DNA from: Syntrophomonadaceae bacterium
Lineage (GTDB): Bacteria > Bacillota > Syntrophomonadia > Syntrophomonadales > Syntrophomonadaceae
Assembly (NCBI GenBank): GCA_028698695.1
Contig: JAQVWB010000007.1
Location: 1 to 23,982, forward strand
Length of the DNA stretch: 23,982 nt
Reading direction: 5' to 3'
The notes below the pieces were generated by a model, which made no database searches, was not told the DNA's origin, and was given only the letters and a program-made list of their open reading frames with translations. Positions 1 through 7,641 of the stretch are shown here, piece after piece. How positions within the stretch are numbered: the stretch's first letter is position 1; every line of letters begins with the position of its first letter. The position numbers and the translations under genes are program-made.

Positions 1-3000
1 CAGGGTTCTCATGGAAGTGGGGTCGGATTTCATTTCCATAATATCCTCAACCGTCAGCGGTTCTCCCCTCTGAACCTTTTCGGTTAGATTCCAGACTCGT
101 TCCTCAGCCTGAATCTTGTATTCATCATAAATAGCTTGCTCCCTTATTAATTCCTCTCGTCTGGCCGGGGGCAGGTTATCAAAATCATTTATATTCTCCT
201 GCACGGTTCTTTCGGCTCGGGTAACCGCAGCCGGATCAGATAAGACCTCTTCGGGCGTTCTTGCCCCTCGGCTAAGCGGGAGACGTTCCCCGTTTCCTTC
301 CGGTACTCCACCGTCACCACCTCGGGATGGAGGACCTCCCGGATCACCTGGTCCGTCTCCTCCACCCGGGGGTTCACCTGGTCCATCCCCACCTGCTGCA
401 GCAGAGTTTGGCCGGGTATCCGGACTGTCAGCAGTTTTAACTCCGTCGGCGGTGCCTTTTCCTTTGACCATGTCATCACTGCTGGAGGTAGCGGACTTGC
501 CTCCATCTTTAGCTATATCATCACTGCTGGAGGTGGCGGCCTTGCCCCCGCCTTCAGCTATATCATCACTGCCGGAGGTGGCGGCCTTGCCTCCGCCTTT
601 AGCTATATCGTCACTGCCGGAGGTAGCGGCTTTGCCTCCGCCTTTAGCTATATCATCACTGCCGGAGGTGGCGGCCTTGCCTCCGCCTTTAGCTATATCA
701 TCACTGCCGGAGGTGGCGGCTCTGCCTCCACCTTTGGCAATATCATCACTGCCGGAGGTGGCTGCTTTGCCTCCGCCTTCAGCTATATCAGACCATCCCT
801 CGGAAGCTGATTTACCAGTTCCTCTTAAGACGTCATCCCCGCCGCCGGTAAAGGCTTTACCAGGTCCCTTGGATACATCATCAAAAGAGTTGGCCAGCGA
901 CAAACCATGATCTATTCTGCCGCTGTCTATTATATTCTTTGCCGCCTGATCACTGCCTATATCCACCAATCGTTTATTAATCTGATCAAGTGACTCCTCA
1001 GCTGATTCTTTGCTGACCATACCCAATGCCTTACTCCACACTTGATTTTTTGCGCTGATTTTTAACAGTGCTGTTTCAAGCAGATCTGCTGCCTTGTTCG
1101 TAAACGCAGGGAATCTTTCCATCATCTCTCCCATAAATTTACCGCCGGCAGCACCTGCCAAATAACTCATTTCTTCACCCAGAACAAAAAGACCAATTGC
1201 TTTAGATACTGCTTTGAAGTCTGATCCGCCTTTGGCTATCTCATCCTGAACGCGGTACAGGGCTTCGGCTACATTCAGGGTTCCATCCATAACTGTATAA
1301 GTGAGGCTGGCTCCGCCAGCCAAACCGGCAGTGGCAGCGGTGATCATAAGCCGCGCCCCCATACCCAGGTATGAAATACTTCCATCCGCTTTTTCTCCGG
1401 TCATTACTTCCTTGGCAGTTGCCGCATTGGCTTCCAGAGCCCAGCCCAAGTTCTTAAACCAGTCTTCATTCCAGCGTTCCCCGGTATCGGCAGTTGTTTT
1501 GCCCAGTACGCGATTATCGATGACCCGCCGGATCTTATCCATTTTTTCCTGATCCAATTGTTTCCCGGCCAGCATATCATCTTTTAGTTTTTGGATAGAC
1601 TTGTCAACATCACCGGGGCCACCCGGTTCTCCAATGTTGTATTTGTCAGCAACATTTTGCATTTGCTCCAGTTTACGCCAATCTTCCAGGTTCTTTTTTA
1701 TGGCCTTGCTGTTGGCATCTTCACCTCTGGCCATTTTTTCAAGGTCTATGGCTGCCCTGCGTCTGTCTTCAGCCACATCTCTCTGCCATGACTCAAATCT
1801 TTCCGGATCAAATTCATTTCCCGACTCGCTATTAATCCATTTTCCTTTTACTGCATCAAATTCAATTTCATAAGTTTGACCGTCGCCTGCTCCCTGCAGC
1901 GTTTGCCTGTCGCCATGACGGGGACCGGTATAACCAGGTTCATATTCATAAGTTGAAGTTTCACCGGTTGCAGCATCAGTATAATCAAATGTATTTGAAT
2001 CAGGAATTCCAGGCTGATCACCAGGAATGTTGTCCATCGGTTCAGAACCGGACATATCATCCCCAGGAGTATATCCTGCTTCAGGAATATCTTCTTCGGG
2101 AATGGGCAATCCTGTTTCAATCTGCCCTTCCGGTGCTGCAGGCGCATCTTTATCCAATCCATGATTTTTCAAAGTATTCATGGGATCTTCCGGACCAATA
2201 ACTCCAGAATCTTCGGTTGAAGGAATCGTTGGTTTTTCTGGTTTTGGGGCCGGTATCTCATCATCCCACGGTTTGGCTCCGTATTTTTCAACCGTTCGGT
2301 GATATGGTTGTCCCAATGGCGGTTTGGTAGGTTTCCAAGCTTCTTTTTGCCCGCCAAGGTCAACAATTCCTCCATCAAAAGGATTACGGGTATCTACATC
2401 AAAAGGACTGCCCTCTCCATAGGGATTTTCCGACCAATGCAACCCGGCCCGGTCGTATCCATCTGCATTATAACCGCTCCAATGATAGCCATCTTTTCCG
2501 TATCCCTGTTTATCAAAGCCCCAGGGGTCACGACCGCCACGGTTATATCCTTCGAAATTGAATCCCTCCCGGTCATATCCGTCCCGGTCATAGCCATGCT
2601 CATTAAAGCCTTTCTTGTCATAACCGTCTGCGTCATAACCTTCCTTTGACTGGCCTTCCCGATTATAGCCATCACGATTGTAACCGTCCGCATCATAACC
2701 ATTCTTATCATAGCCTTCACGATCCCATCCGTTGCCGTCAAACCCATTGCGGTCATAACCTTCCCGGTCACATCCATCCTTGTTGAATCCTTCTTTATCA
2801 TAACCCTGTTTATCATAGCCTTTGGCATCAAAGCCGCTGCGGCTGTAACCCTTGCGGTCAAAACCATTTACGTCATAGCCTTCACGATCGAAACCTTCTG
2901 AGTCAAAACCATTGCGTCCAAAGCCTTCTTTATCATAGCCGGCTTTATTGAACCCTTCTCTATCATAACCTTCAGCATCAAAACCAGCCTGGTTGAAACC

Positions 3001-6000
3001 TTCCCGGTCAAATCCCTCTTTATCGAACCCGGCCTTGTTGAAGCCTTCCCTGTCAAACCCTGTTTTGTCGAATCCTTCCTTGTTAAAGCCTTCTTTATCA
3101 AAGCCAGCCTGATTAAATCCTTCGCGATTATAGCCTTCTTTGTCAAAACCAGCTTTATTGAAACCTTCTCTATCAAAACCGGCCTTGTCGAAGCCATCTT
3201 TGTCAAAACCTTCTTTGTTAAAGCCGGTCTGGTCAAATCCTTCACGATTATAACCTTCTTTATCAAATCCCGTCTGATTGAATCCTTCCCGGTCAAATCC
3301 CTCTTTATCGAACCCGGCCTTGTTGAAGCCTTCCCTGTCAAACCCTGTTTTGTCGAATCCTTCCTTGTTAAAGCCTTCTTTATCAAAGCCAGCCTGATTA
3401 AATCCTTCGCGATTATAGCCTTCTTTGTCAAAACCAGCTTTATTGAAGCCTTCTCTATCAAAACCAGTTTTATCAAAGCCGGCTTTATCAAATCCCTCTT
3501 TGTTAAACCCTGCCTTGTCGAATCCTTCTTTGTTAAAGCCTTCTTTATCAAAGCCGGCTTGATTAAATCCTTCCCGGTTATAGCCTTCCTTGTCAAAGCC
3601 TTCAGCATTAAAACCGGCCTTATCAAAGCCTTCTTTGTCAAAACCTGCCTGATCAAACCCTTCCCGGTTATAACCCTCGGAGTTAAACCCTTCTTTGTCA
3701 AAGCCCTCAGCATTAAATCCGTTTTTATCGAACCCGTCCCGGTCAAATCCATCCCGGTTGAAACCATCCTTGTCAAACCCCTGCGAATTATAGCCATCTC
3801 GGTCAAAATCCGCCTGGTTCATTCCTTCACGATCGTAACCTTCCCGGTCGTAACCAGCTTTATCGTAGCCTTCTGAATTAAACCCTTCCCGGTCAAAGCC
3901 TTCCTGGTTATATCCCTCCGCGTTGAATCCTTCACGATCAAAACCAGCTTTATCTAAACCTTCTGCGCTAAACCCTTCACGGTTAAAGCCTTCCTGGTCA
4001 TATCCCTCTGCGTTGAAGCCTTCTCGATCAAAACCGGTTTTGTTGAAACCTTCTGCATTAAACCCTTCCCGATTAAAACCATCCTGGTCAAAACCCTCTG
4101 CATCGAAGCCTTCCTGATCAAATACCCGTTGTTCTTTCGATATGGATGATTCTGTTTCGGCGCCTTGTGTGATTTCCGTGTCTGCTCCCACAGTTTCACT
4201 TCCGGCAGGAGCTTTTTCTTCCAGCTCGCTGGTATCGAAAAGAACTTCACTGCCGGACTCATCCGTCATAATCCCGGAATCGGGTTTTATAACCGCAGCT
4301 TCATCAGCAGTTTCAATGATTACCCCTTCTTTAGCTTGTGCAGCTGCACCCGGTTCACCCGAAGCCACAACAAATTCCGGTTCCCCGCTTTGCACGGTTT
4401 CCCTTACATCAATCCCCTGCTTATCAATCTCAGGCTGTACAAACAATCCTGCTTCTGCTTCGGTTTCTATATATATATCCTTATCCGGAACTGTTCCCTG
4501 GGTAATGTTGCCTTCAAACATCTCGGTAGTGTCAATACGAATTCCGGACTCAGACTGATACGATACTCCCTCATGCATGTCAATCGTATCGATATGAATT
4601 CCCGGTTCAGGCTGCACAAATATGGCCGCTTCATCTGCGGTATCAATTATGATCCCGGACTCCGGCTGTACGAATATGGCCGCTTCATCTGCAGTGTCAA
4701 TTATCATGCCCGATTGCGGTCCAATTACATCGTTACCTGTCACCGGTGGTTCAATAATAATTCCTGAACCAGGCTCAACAATCACATCCAGACCCTCTGC
4801 CTCCGTCTCAATTATGATCCCGGACTCCGGCTGCACAGCTATAGGAGTTTCAAACATATCTGCGGTATCAATTATCATGCCATGGTCATTAGCTGGTCCG
4901 GGACCTCTGACATCAATAGCTTGCTGCTCCATGTCAACAACTGTATCTATATATATTTCCTCACGCCGTCTCTTGCCCAATTGACCAATTTCCTGAGCTG
5001 CACCGGAACGCGGAGAGGTGCCAGGCATTCCACCGGCCGGTGATGGTCCTCCTCCGGTAGGTGACAGGGGGACGCCTCCCGGAGGAACAATTCCTCCGCC
5101 ACCACCCATTCCTGCCAGAGCCCCTAATCCGATAGAAATTAATCCGGGGACTGCCACACCGGTTATAGCCTCGGTAGTGTTGGAAGGACCGGGAATGTTC
5201 CCTACCGAACCTACACCTGCCGGGCTTTCCGTCCAACCGCTTCCGCCAGGTGAATGTCCGGGAGTCTTGTTCAAGTCCTCAAGCGAACCGCTGGCAACTT
5301 CAAAATGAGGTGTAGCCAGAACATATCCCATGCCCTTTCCGCCGGAATCTGTGTTCTGTGACCAGGTAGAAGGATCTGAGTCGATAACAGTATAGGTGCC
5401 AGTGGGAATGATAATATTCGGATAAACAAACCAGTTAGCATTGGGAACTCCTCCTTGTCCCGGAGTTCCTACCGCCTGCCAGGGACCGTACATTTTCCCG
5501 TTCTGGTCCTGTAAGCCTATGGTTCCAGGGGTTGCTCCCTGGGCATTGTTCCAGTGATAGTCATGGATTTCTGTCACTAAGTGAGGAGTGTTGATACTGA
5601 GAGTAGTGGGGACCGTTGGTCCATTATAAACGGCCATGATATTGGTCGTATCTGCAATGCGGACCGGTTCATCAAGAGGTTTCGCAGTTACAGGCGCGGA
5701 AGCTCCCGGTACAGGATCTGCTGCCGGGCTTTCTTCTGCTGCCGGTTTTCCCGATTCTATGTCCGGAGCTGCCTGACTTAACAGTCCGGCCCGTTCCATC
5801 CCGTCCAAAGTCTGCTGGGCTATTTTTTTGGCCGCTGCCCAATCAGTAGCAGTGCTGTTACCGGTTTCATATATCTCCACGGTAATGAAGTAATCCGGAA
5901 GTACTACCCCTACTCCTGCTCCATTTTCCATGGTGTATTCCCTTACTTCGCAGCCCTTCATACGCGTAGTCTGAATGCTGGTATGCTGAGCTACACTGTC

Positions 6001-6321
6001 TACATAATCAAGCAGGATATTTATCTCGGAGCCCTTGACCGGTCCTAATACTGAGACCCCGGCTACGCCCTGGCCAAAGCCGCCCCCGCCTATATGCATT
6101 TTAAAATTATATCCGGTCTTGTCCTCATTGCCAAAATCGAAATTCGCCGAGGTAAAATTAGAATTGGCCACCTCGGTAACTACATCACCCACTCCGCCTG
6201 CCCGGACAATTCCACAAAAAACAGTTGCCATAATCAACGTAAAAACTGCGGCCAGTGCTATTATCGATATGAAATAATTATGTAATCGCTTCTTGTTTTC
6301 CGCTATATATAGGATTGACAA
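1..6321 (-). CDS. giant repeat-rich secreted or surface-anchored protein, 3' end outside window
   Basis: The frame is open from a TTG codon (6321-6319) to base 1, giving 2107 codons with no stop. GGAGG at 6330-6334 sits 8 bases before the TTG, and no other start lies near it. Residues 1-15 are basic and 16-39 hydrophobic, a signal peptide or anchor. Residues about 222-335 form a beta-rich domain with N-G-P-T, Y-H-W-N-N, Y-G-P-W and T-Y-T-V-I-D-S motifs; I have the impression it recurs in clostridial surface proteins. Residues 385-430 are Gly/Pro-rich and partly hydrophobic. Then come acidic repeats (456-704), 112 pentapeptides (733-1292), an acidic Pro-rich linker, a helical region (about 1500-1620), two hydrophobic stretches (about 1648-1741), seven 15-residue repeats (1848-1952), a Gly/Pro-rich segment and a charged helical tail. 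It is the last visible gene of a cluster with two membrane proteins. Function is unknown; adhesin, surface-layer or polymorphic-toxin-like roles are guesses. The coding call is strong because one frame holds through all the repeats. Confidence 0.88.
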   Translation of the reverse strand, partial: MSILYIAENKKRLHNYFISIIALAAVFTLIMATVFCGIVRAGGVGDVVTEVANSNFTSANFDFGNEDKTGYNFKMHIGGGGFGQGVAGVSVLGPVKGSEINILLDYVDSVAQHTSIQTTRMKGCEVREYTMENGAGVGVVLPDYFITVEIYETGNSTATDWAAAKKIAQQTLDGMERAGLLSQAAPDIESGKPAAEESPAADPVPGASAPVTAKPLDEPVRIADTTNIMAVYNGPTVPTTLSINTPHLVTEIHDYHWNNAQGATPGTIGLQDQNGKMYGPWQAVGTPGQGGVPNANWFVYPNIIIPTGTYTVIDSDPSTWSQNTDSGGKGMGYVLATPHFEVASGSLEDLNKTPGHSPGGSGWTESPAGVGSVGNIPGPSNTTEAITGVAVPGLISIGLGALAGMGGGGGIVPPGGVPLSPTGGGPSPAGGMPGTSPRSGAAQEIGQLGKRRREEIYIDTVVDMEQQAIDVRGPGPANDHGMIIDTADMFETPIAVQPESGIIIETEAEGLDVIVEPGSGIIIEPPVTGNDVIGPQSGMIIDTADEAAIFVQPESGIIIDTADEAAIFVQPEPGIHIDTIDMHEGVSYQSESGIRIDTTEMFEGNITQGTVPDKDIYIETEAEAGLFVQPEIDKQGIDVRETVQSGEPEFVVASGEPGAAAQAKEGVIIETADEAAVIKPDSGIMTDESGSEVLFDTSELEEKAPAGSETVGADTEITQGAETESSISKEQRVFDQEGFDAEGFDQDGFNREGFNAEGFNKTGFDREGFNAEGYDQEGFNREGFSAEGLDKAGFDREGFNAEGYNQEGFDREGFNSEGYDKAGYDREGYDREGMNQADFDRDGYNSQGFDKDGFNRDGFDRDGFDKNGFNAEGFDKEGFNSEGYNREGFDQAGFDKEGFDKAGFNAEGFDKEGYNREGFNQAGFDKEGFNKEGFDKAGFNKEGFDKAGFDKTGFDREGFNKAGFDKEGYNREGFNQAGFDKEGFNKEGFDKTGFDREGFNKAGFDKEGFDREGFNQTGFDKEGYNREGFDQTGFNKEGFDKDGFDKAGFDREGFNKAGFDKEGYNREGFNQAGFDKEGFNKEGFDKTGFDREGFNKAGFDKEGFDREGFNQAGFDAEGYDREGFNKAGYDKEGFGRNGFDSEGFDREGYDVNGFDRKGYSRSGFDAKGYDKQGYDKEGFNKDGCDREGYDRNGFDGNGWDREGYDKNGYDADGYNRDGYNREGQSKEGYDADGYDKKGFNEHGYDRDGYDREGFNFEGYNRGGRDPWGFDKQGYGKDGYHWSGYNADGYDRAGLHWSENPYGEGSPFDVDTRNPFDGGIVDLGGQKEAWKPTKPPLGQPYHRTVEKYGAKPWDDEIPAPKPEKPTIPSTEDSGVIGPEDPMNTLKNHGLDKDAPAAPEGQIETGLPIPEEDIPEAGYTPGDDMSGSEPMDNIPGDQPGIPDSNTFDYTDAATGETSTYEYEPGYTGPRHGDRQTLQGAGDGQTYEIEFDAVKGKWINSESGNEFDPERFESWQRDVAEDRRRAAIDLEKMARGEDANSKAIKKNLEDWRKLEQMQNVADKYNIGEPGGPGDVDKSIQKLKDDMLAGKQLDQEKMDKIRRVIDNRVLGKTTADTGERWNEDWFKNLGWALEANAATAKEVMTGEKADGSISYLGMGARLMITAATAGLAGGASLTYTVMDGTLNVAEALYRVQDEIAKGGSDFKAVSKAIGLFVLGEEMSYLAGAAGGKFMGEMMERFPAFTNKAADLLETALLKISAKNQVWSKALGMVSKESAEESLDQINKRLVDIGSDQAAKNIIDSGRIDHGLSLANSFDDVSKGPGKAFTGGGDDVLRGTGKSASEGWSDIAEGGGKAATSGSDDIAKGGGRAATSGSDDIAKGGGKAATSGSDDIAKGGGKAATSGSDDIAKGGGKAATSGSDDIAEGGGKAATSSSDDIAKDGGKSATSSSDDMVKGKGTADGVKTADSPDTRPNSAAAGGDGPGEPPGGGDGPGDPGGPPSRGGDGGVPEGNGERLPLSRGARTPEEVLSDPAAVTRAERTVQENINDFDNLPPARREELIREQAIYDEYKIQAEERVWNLTEKVQRGEPLTVEDIMEMKSDPTSMRTL
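466..780 (-). repeat. seven tandem 45-bp units (15-residue Gly/Ala/Ser repeats) in the giant gene
   Basis: Seven consecutive 45-base units encode the 15-residue pattern KGGGKAATSGSDDIA. Variation is limited: E or K at position 1, R or K at 5, G or S at 10. The last unit is the most diverged (KDGGKSATSSSDDMV). A degenerate copy precedes the array at about 780-860. The array corresponds to residues 1848-1952 and is probably a flexible linker before the C-terminal part. Confidence 0.9.
3001..3180 (-). repeat. 180-bp internal duplication, copy 1
   Basis: This 12-pentapeptide block reappears at 3286-3465 with one difference in 180 bases (gaaacc against gaagcc near the end). The offset is 285 bases, exactly 19 pentapeptide units, so the frame and register are preserved. 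Other units in the array differ at many positions, so this looks like a recent duplication or gene-conversion event. Confidence 0.9.
3286..3465 (-). repeat. 180-bp internal duplication, copy 2
   Basis: Second copy of the block at 3001-3180, identical at 179 of 180 bases. The two copies are separated by seven pentapeptide units of less similar sequence. Confidence 0.9.
4213..4956 (-). repeat. about twelve degenerate acidic ~20-residue repeats in the giant protein
   Basis: Residues 456-704 contain repeated short beta-strand-like motifs of the form (S/P)-G-I-(I/H/R)-I-(D/E)-T followed by acidic residues and V-Q-P-E. Two neighbouring units, SGMIIDTADEAAIFVQPE and SGIIIDTADEAAIFVQPE, are almost identical; the others are diverged. 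The segment is strongly acidic and separates the Gly/Pro hinge from the pentapeptide array. I do not recognise it as a named domain. Confidence 0.8.
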
Positions 6322-6343
6322 ACCGTTCACCTCCGTTTGTTAT

Positions 6344-6838
6344 CTATGGCAATAAACCTATAATAATCATCCAGCCAGTAGAAAATAAAAACGCTACAGC
6401 TGAGGGTATCATTACATTTTTCATACCCTGAGCGCCTTTTTTCACAGCTTCAGTACCTGCAGTAGCCGATGCAGTCATAATAGCTGCTGACACAAAGGGC
6501 ATCACTGCGTTCCAACCCAGCAGCAGCAAGGCCAGTATCGCCAGTACGGTGAAAGGGATTAAAAACAACATGCCGGTTCCCACCGCTTCACGGGCAAATT
6601 GCCCTCCGGTAGCGGCCCGCAGTTCCTTGTTGCTGCCATTCAACAACATGACCAGCATATTAACCATCAGTAATCCAATTATCAGAGAAATTAACACCGA
6701 AATTAAAAACGTAGTCAAGTTGAACTCCGGTTTGCTGAAAGGTATTAATATGCCGAATACAACAAAGCAAAGATATATCGGCCAGAATTTGACAGAAGGT
6801 TGTCCCGGAGTGCCTGTATAACCTAAATTCATTTCCAT
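6344..6838 (-). CDS. small integral membrane protein, unrecognised family
   Basis: A 164-residue protein starts at ATG 6838, with GGGAGG 9 bases upstream. It ends at a TAG 22 bases before the TTG start of the giant gene. About five hydrophobic segments are visible (near residues 18-34, 42-65, 87-110, 113-127 and 146-163). Short polar loops separate them, with an Ala/Thr/Gly-rich loop around 118-130. There are no catalytic motifs. The tight spacing to both neighbours indicates one transcription unit with the Yip1-like gene and the giant gene. A helper role in membrane insertion, export or anchoring of the giant protein is inference from position only. Confidence 0.82.
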   Translation of the reverse strand: MEMNLGYTGTPGQPSVKFWPIYLCFVVFGILIPFSKPEFNLTTFLISVLISLIIGLLMVNMLVMLLNGSNKELRAATGGQFAREAVGTGMLFLIPFTVLAILALLLLGWNAVMPFVSAAIMTASATAGTEAVKKGAQGMKNVMIPSAVAFLFSTGWMIIIGLLP

Positions 6839-6896
6839 TGTTTATCGCCTCCCGAATGCCACGAAATTTGCAGGGTAAATCATACAAGATGGATTA

Positions 6897-7466
6897 TTAC
6901 ATTCCGAATCGCCCCAGCAGTGCCCATCCGGCCAGGATGATGGCCCCGCATAGTGTAGTCAGAGCTATGCTGAAAGCCACCCGGTCTCCCGACATTTGAC
7001 GGATGGTGTACATACTCGGCCTTAAAGCCCATAGTACTCCTGTAACCCCAAAGGCCACTGCTGTTTTCCAGCCCAGCGTCACAGAAAATATAAGTCCCAT
7101 CATCGCATAAATAAAAGAAGGGGAATACCCCAGTGCAAAAGAGGATACTGCCCAGTCAATGGTATAGGAGCGCTCCCCGGCCTGGGATATTGCCCAGGCC
7201 ATTACGGCAATTAATGCTACCCCGGCCGTACCATAAAAAAGTCCCAGCATGGTGATAAGTATTACCGTAGATATTCCAATTTGACCGGTTCGTAACATAT
7301 CCAGACCAGTTTGAAGAAAAAACAATGTAAACGATAACCCGGATATCAGCAGGGAAAAGGGCCAGGGAACTTTATGCATCTGTGTTTTGACCACTTCTCC
7401 GGGATTTGTCATCATATTTAGTGCGATTTTCCAGCGCGGTTGCGCAGTCTGAGCAATTGTATTCAT
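6897..7466 (-). CDS. Yip1-like membrane protein
   Basis: A 189-residue protein starts at ATG 7466, with an AAGGAG site 11 bases upstream. An amphipathic N-terminus contains the short motif N-P-G-E-V, which resembles the entry region of bacterial Yip1-family proteins. Five hydrophobic spans follow (about 36-53, 64-90, 107-132, 135-150 and 163-187). It is the first gene of the leftward cluster, 58 bases before the next membrane protein. Bacterial Yip1 homologues are poorly characterised. The family call rests on overall layout and should be treated as probable rather than certain. Confidence 0.75.
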   Translation of the reverse strand: MNTIAQTAQPRWKIALNMMTNPGEVVKTQMHKVPWPFSLLISGLSFTLFFLQTGLDMLRTGQIGISTVILITMLGLFYGTAGVALIAVMAWAISQAGERSYTIDWAVSSFALGYSPSFIYAMMGLIFSVTLGWKTAVAFGVTGVLWALRPSMYTIRQMSGDRVAFSIALTTLCGAIILAGWALLGRFGM

Positions 7467-7511
7467 TTACGGTATCACTCCTTAGATGAATTATATTAGT
7501 AGTTTTTAATT

Positions 7512-7540
7512 TAAATACTCAGTTACTTTTACTTTAACAA
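7512..7540 (-). promoter_or_regulatory. putative sigma-A promoter of the giant-gene cluster
   Basis: On the minus strand TTGTTA (7535-7540) is followed after 17 bases by TATTTA (7512-7517), about 46 bases before the Yip1-like start codon. The -35 fits well and the -10 moderately. It lies back to back with the lemA promoter, about 40 bases between the two -35 boxes. Confidence 0.5.
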
Positions 7541-7580
7541 ATTACAGCCAAAAAATAAGTCCCCCAAATGGGTGACAGCA

Positions 7581-7609
7581 TTGTTATTAAAGCTCTGTTA
7601 AAATACTAT
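7581..7609 (+). promoter_or_regulatory. putative sigma-A promoter of lemA-DUF2207
   Basis: TTGTTA (7581-7586), a 17-base spacer and TACTAT (7604-7609) lie 32 bases before the lemA start codon. This is good agreement with the vegetative consensus. A second candidate -10, TATATA, partly overlaps it. Confidence 0.6.
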
Positions 7610-7641
7610 ATAAGAAGAAAACAAATGGGGGTTGATAACAA

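Larger units (their letters stand above)
2446..4125 (-). repeat. 112 tandem 15-bp units encoding G-(F/Y)-(D/N)-x-x pentapeptides
   Basis: Residues 733-1292 of the giant protein keep an unbroken five-residue period. Position 1 is Gly (very rarely Asp or Val), position 2 is Phe or Tyr (rarely Met, Leu, Trp, Cys, Arg or Gln), position 3 is Asp or Asn, position 4 is mostly Lys, Arg, Gln or Ala, and position 5 is mostly Glu, Ala or Asp. The common units are GFDKE, GFDRE and GFNKE. Units near the N-terminal and central part are Phe-rich and homogeneous. Those at 2446-2900 are Tyr/Asp-rich and more diverged (GRDPW, GYHWS, GQSKE). No frameshift or partial unit interrupts the array. Confidence 0.93.

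Noticed and set aside
452..910. Plus-strand frame with repeated S-S-L-P-E-V-A-A-L-P-P
   Set aside because: Antisense reading of the 45-base repeats of the giant gene, without an independent start signal.
2868..3806. 312-codon minus-strand frame rich in Lys/Thr/Leu
   Set aside because: It is the shifted frame of the pentapeptide array. Its periodicity derives from the 15-base units, and it lacks a ribosome-binding site. The overlapping frame is open for over 6 kb.
2446..4125. Possible CRISPR-like array
   Set aside because: The period is 15 bases with no spacers, the units vary at codon level, and the reading frame is preserved, so it is a coding repeat.
4142..5308. Several plus-strand frames of 96-200 codons opposite the acidic repeats
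   Set aside because: Antisense shadows: no ribosome-binding sites, low-complexity composition, and the opposite strand carries the continuous frame.
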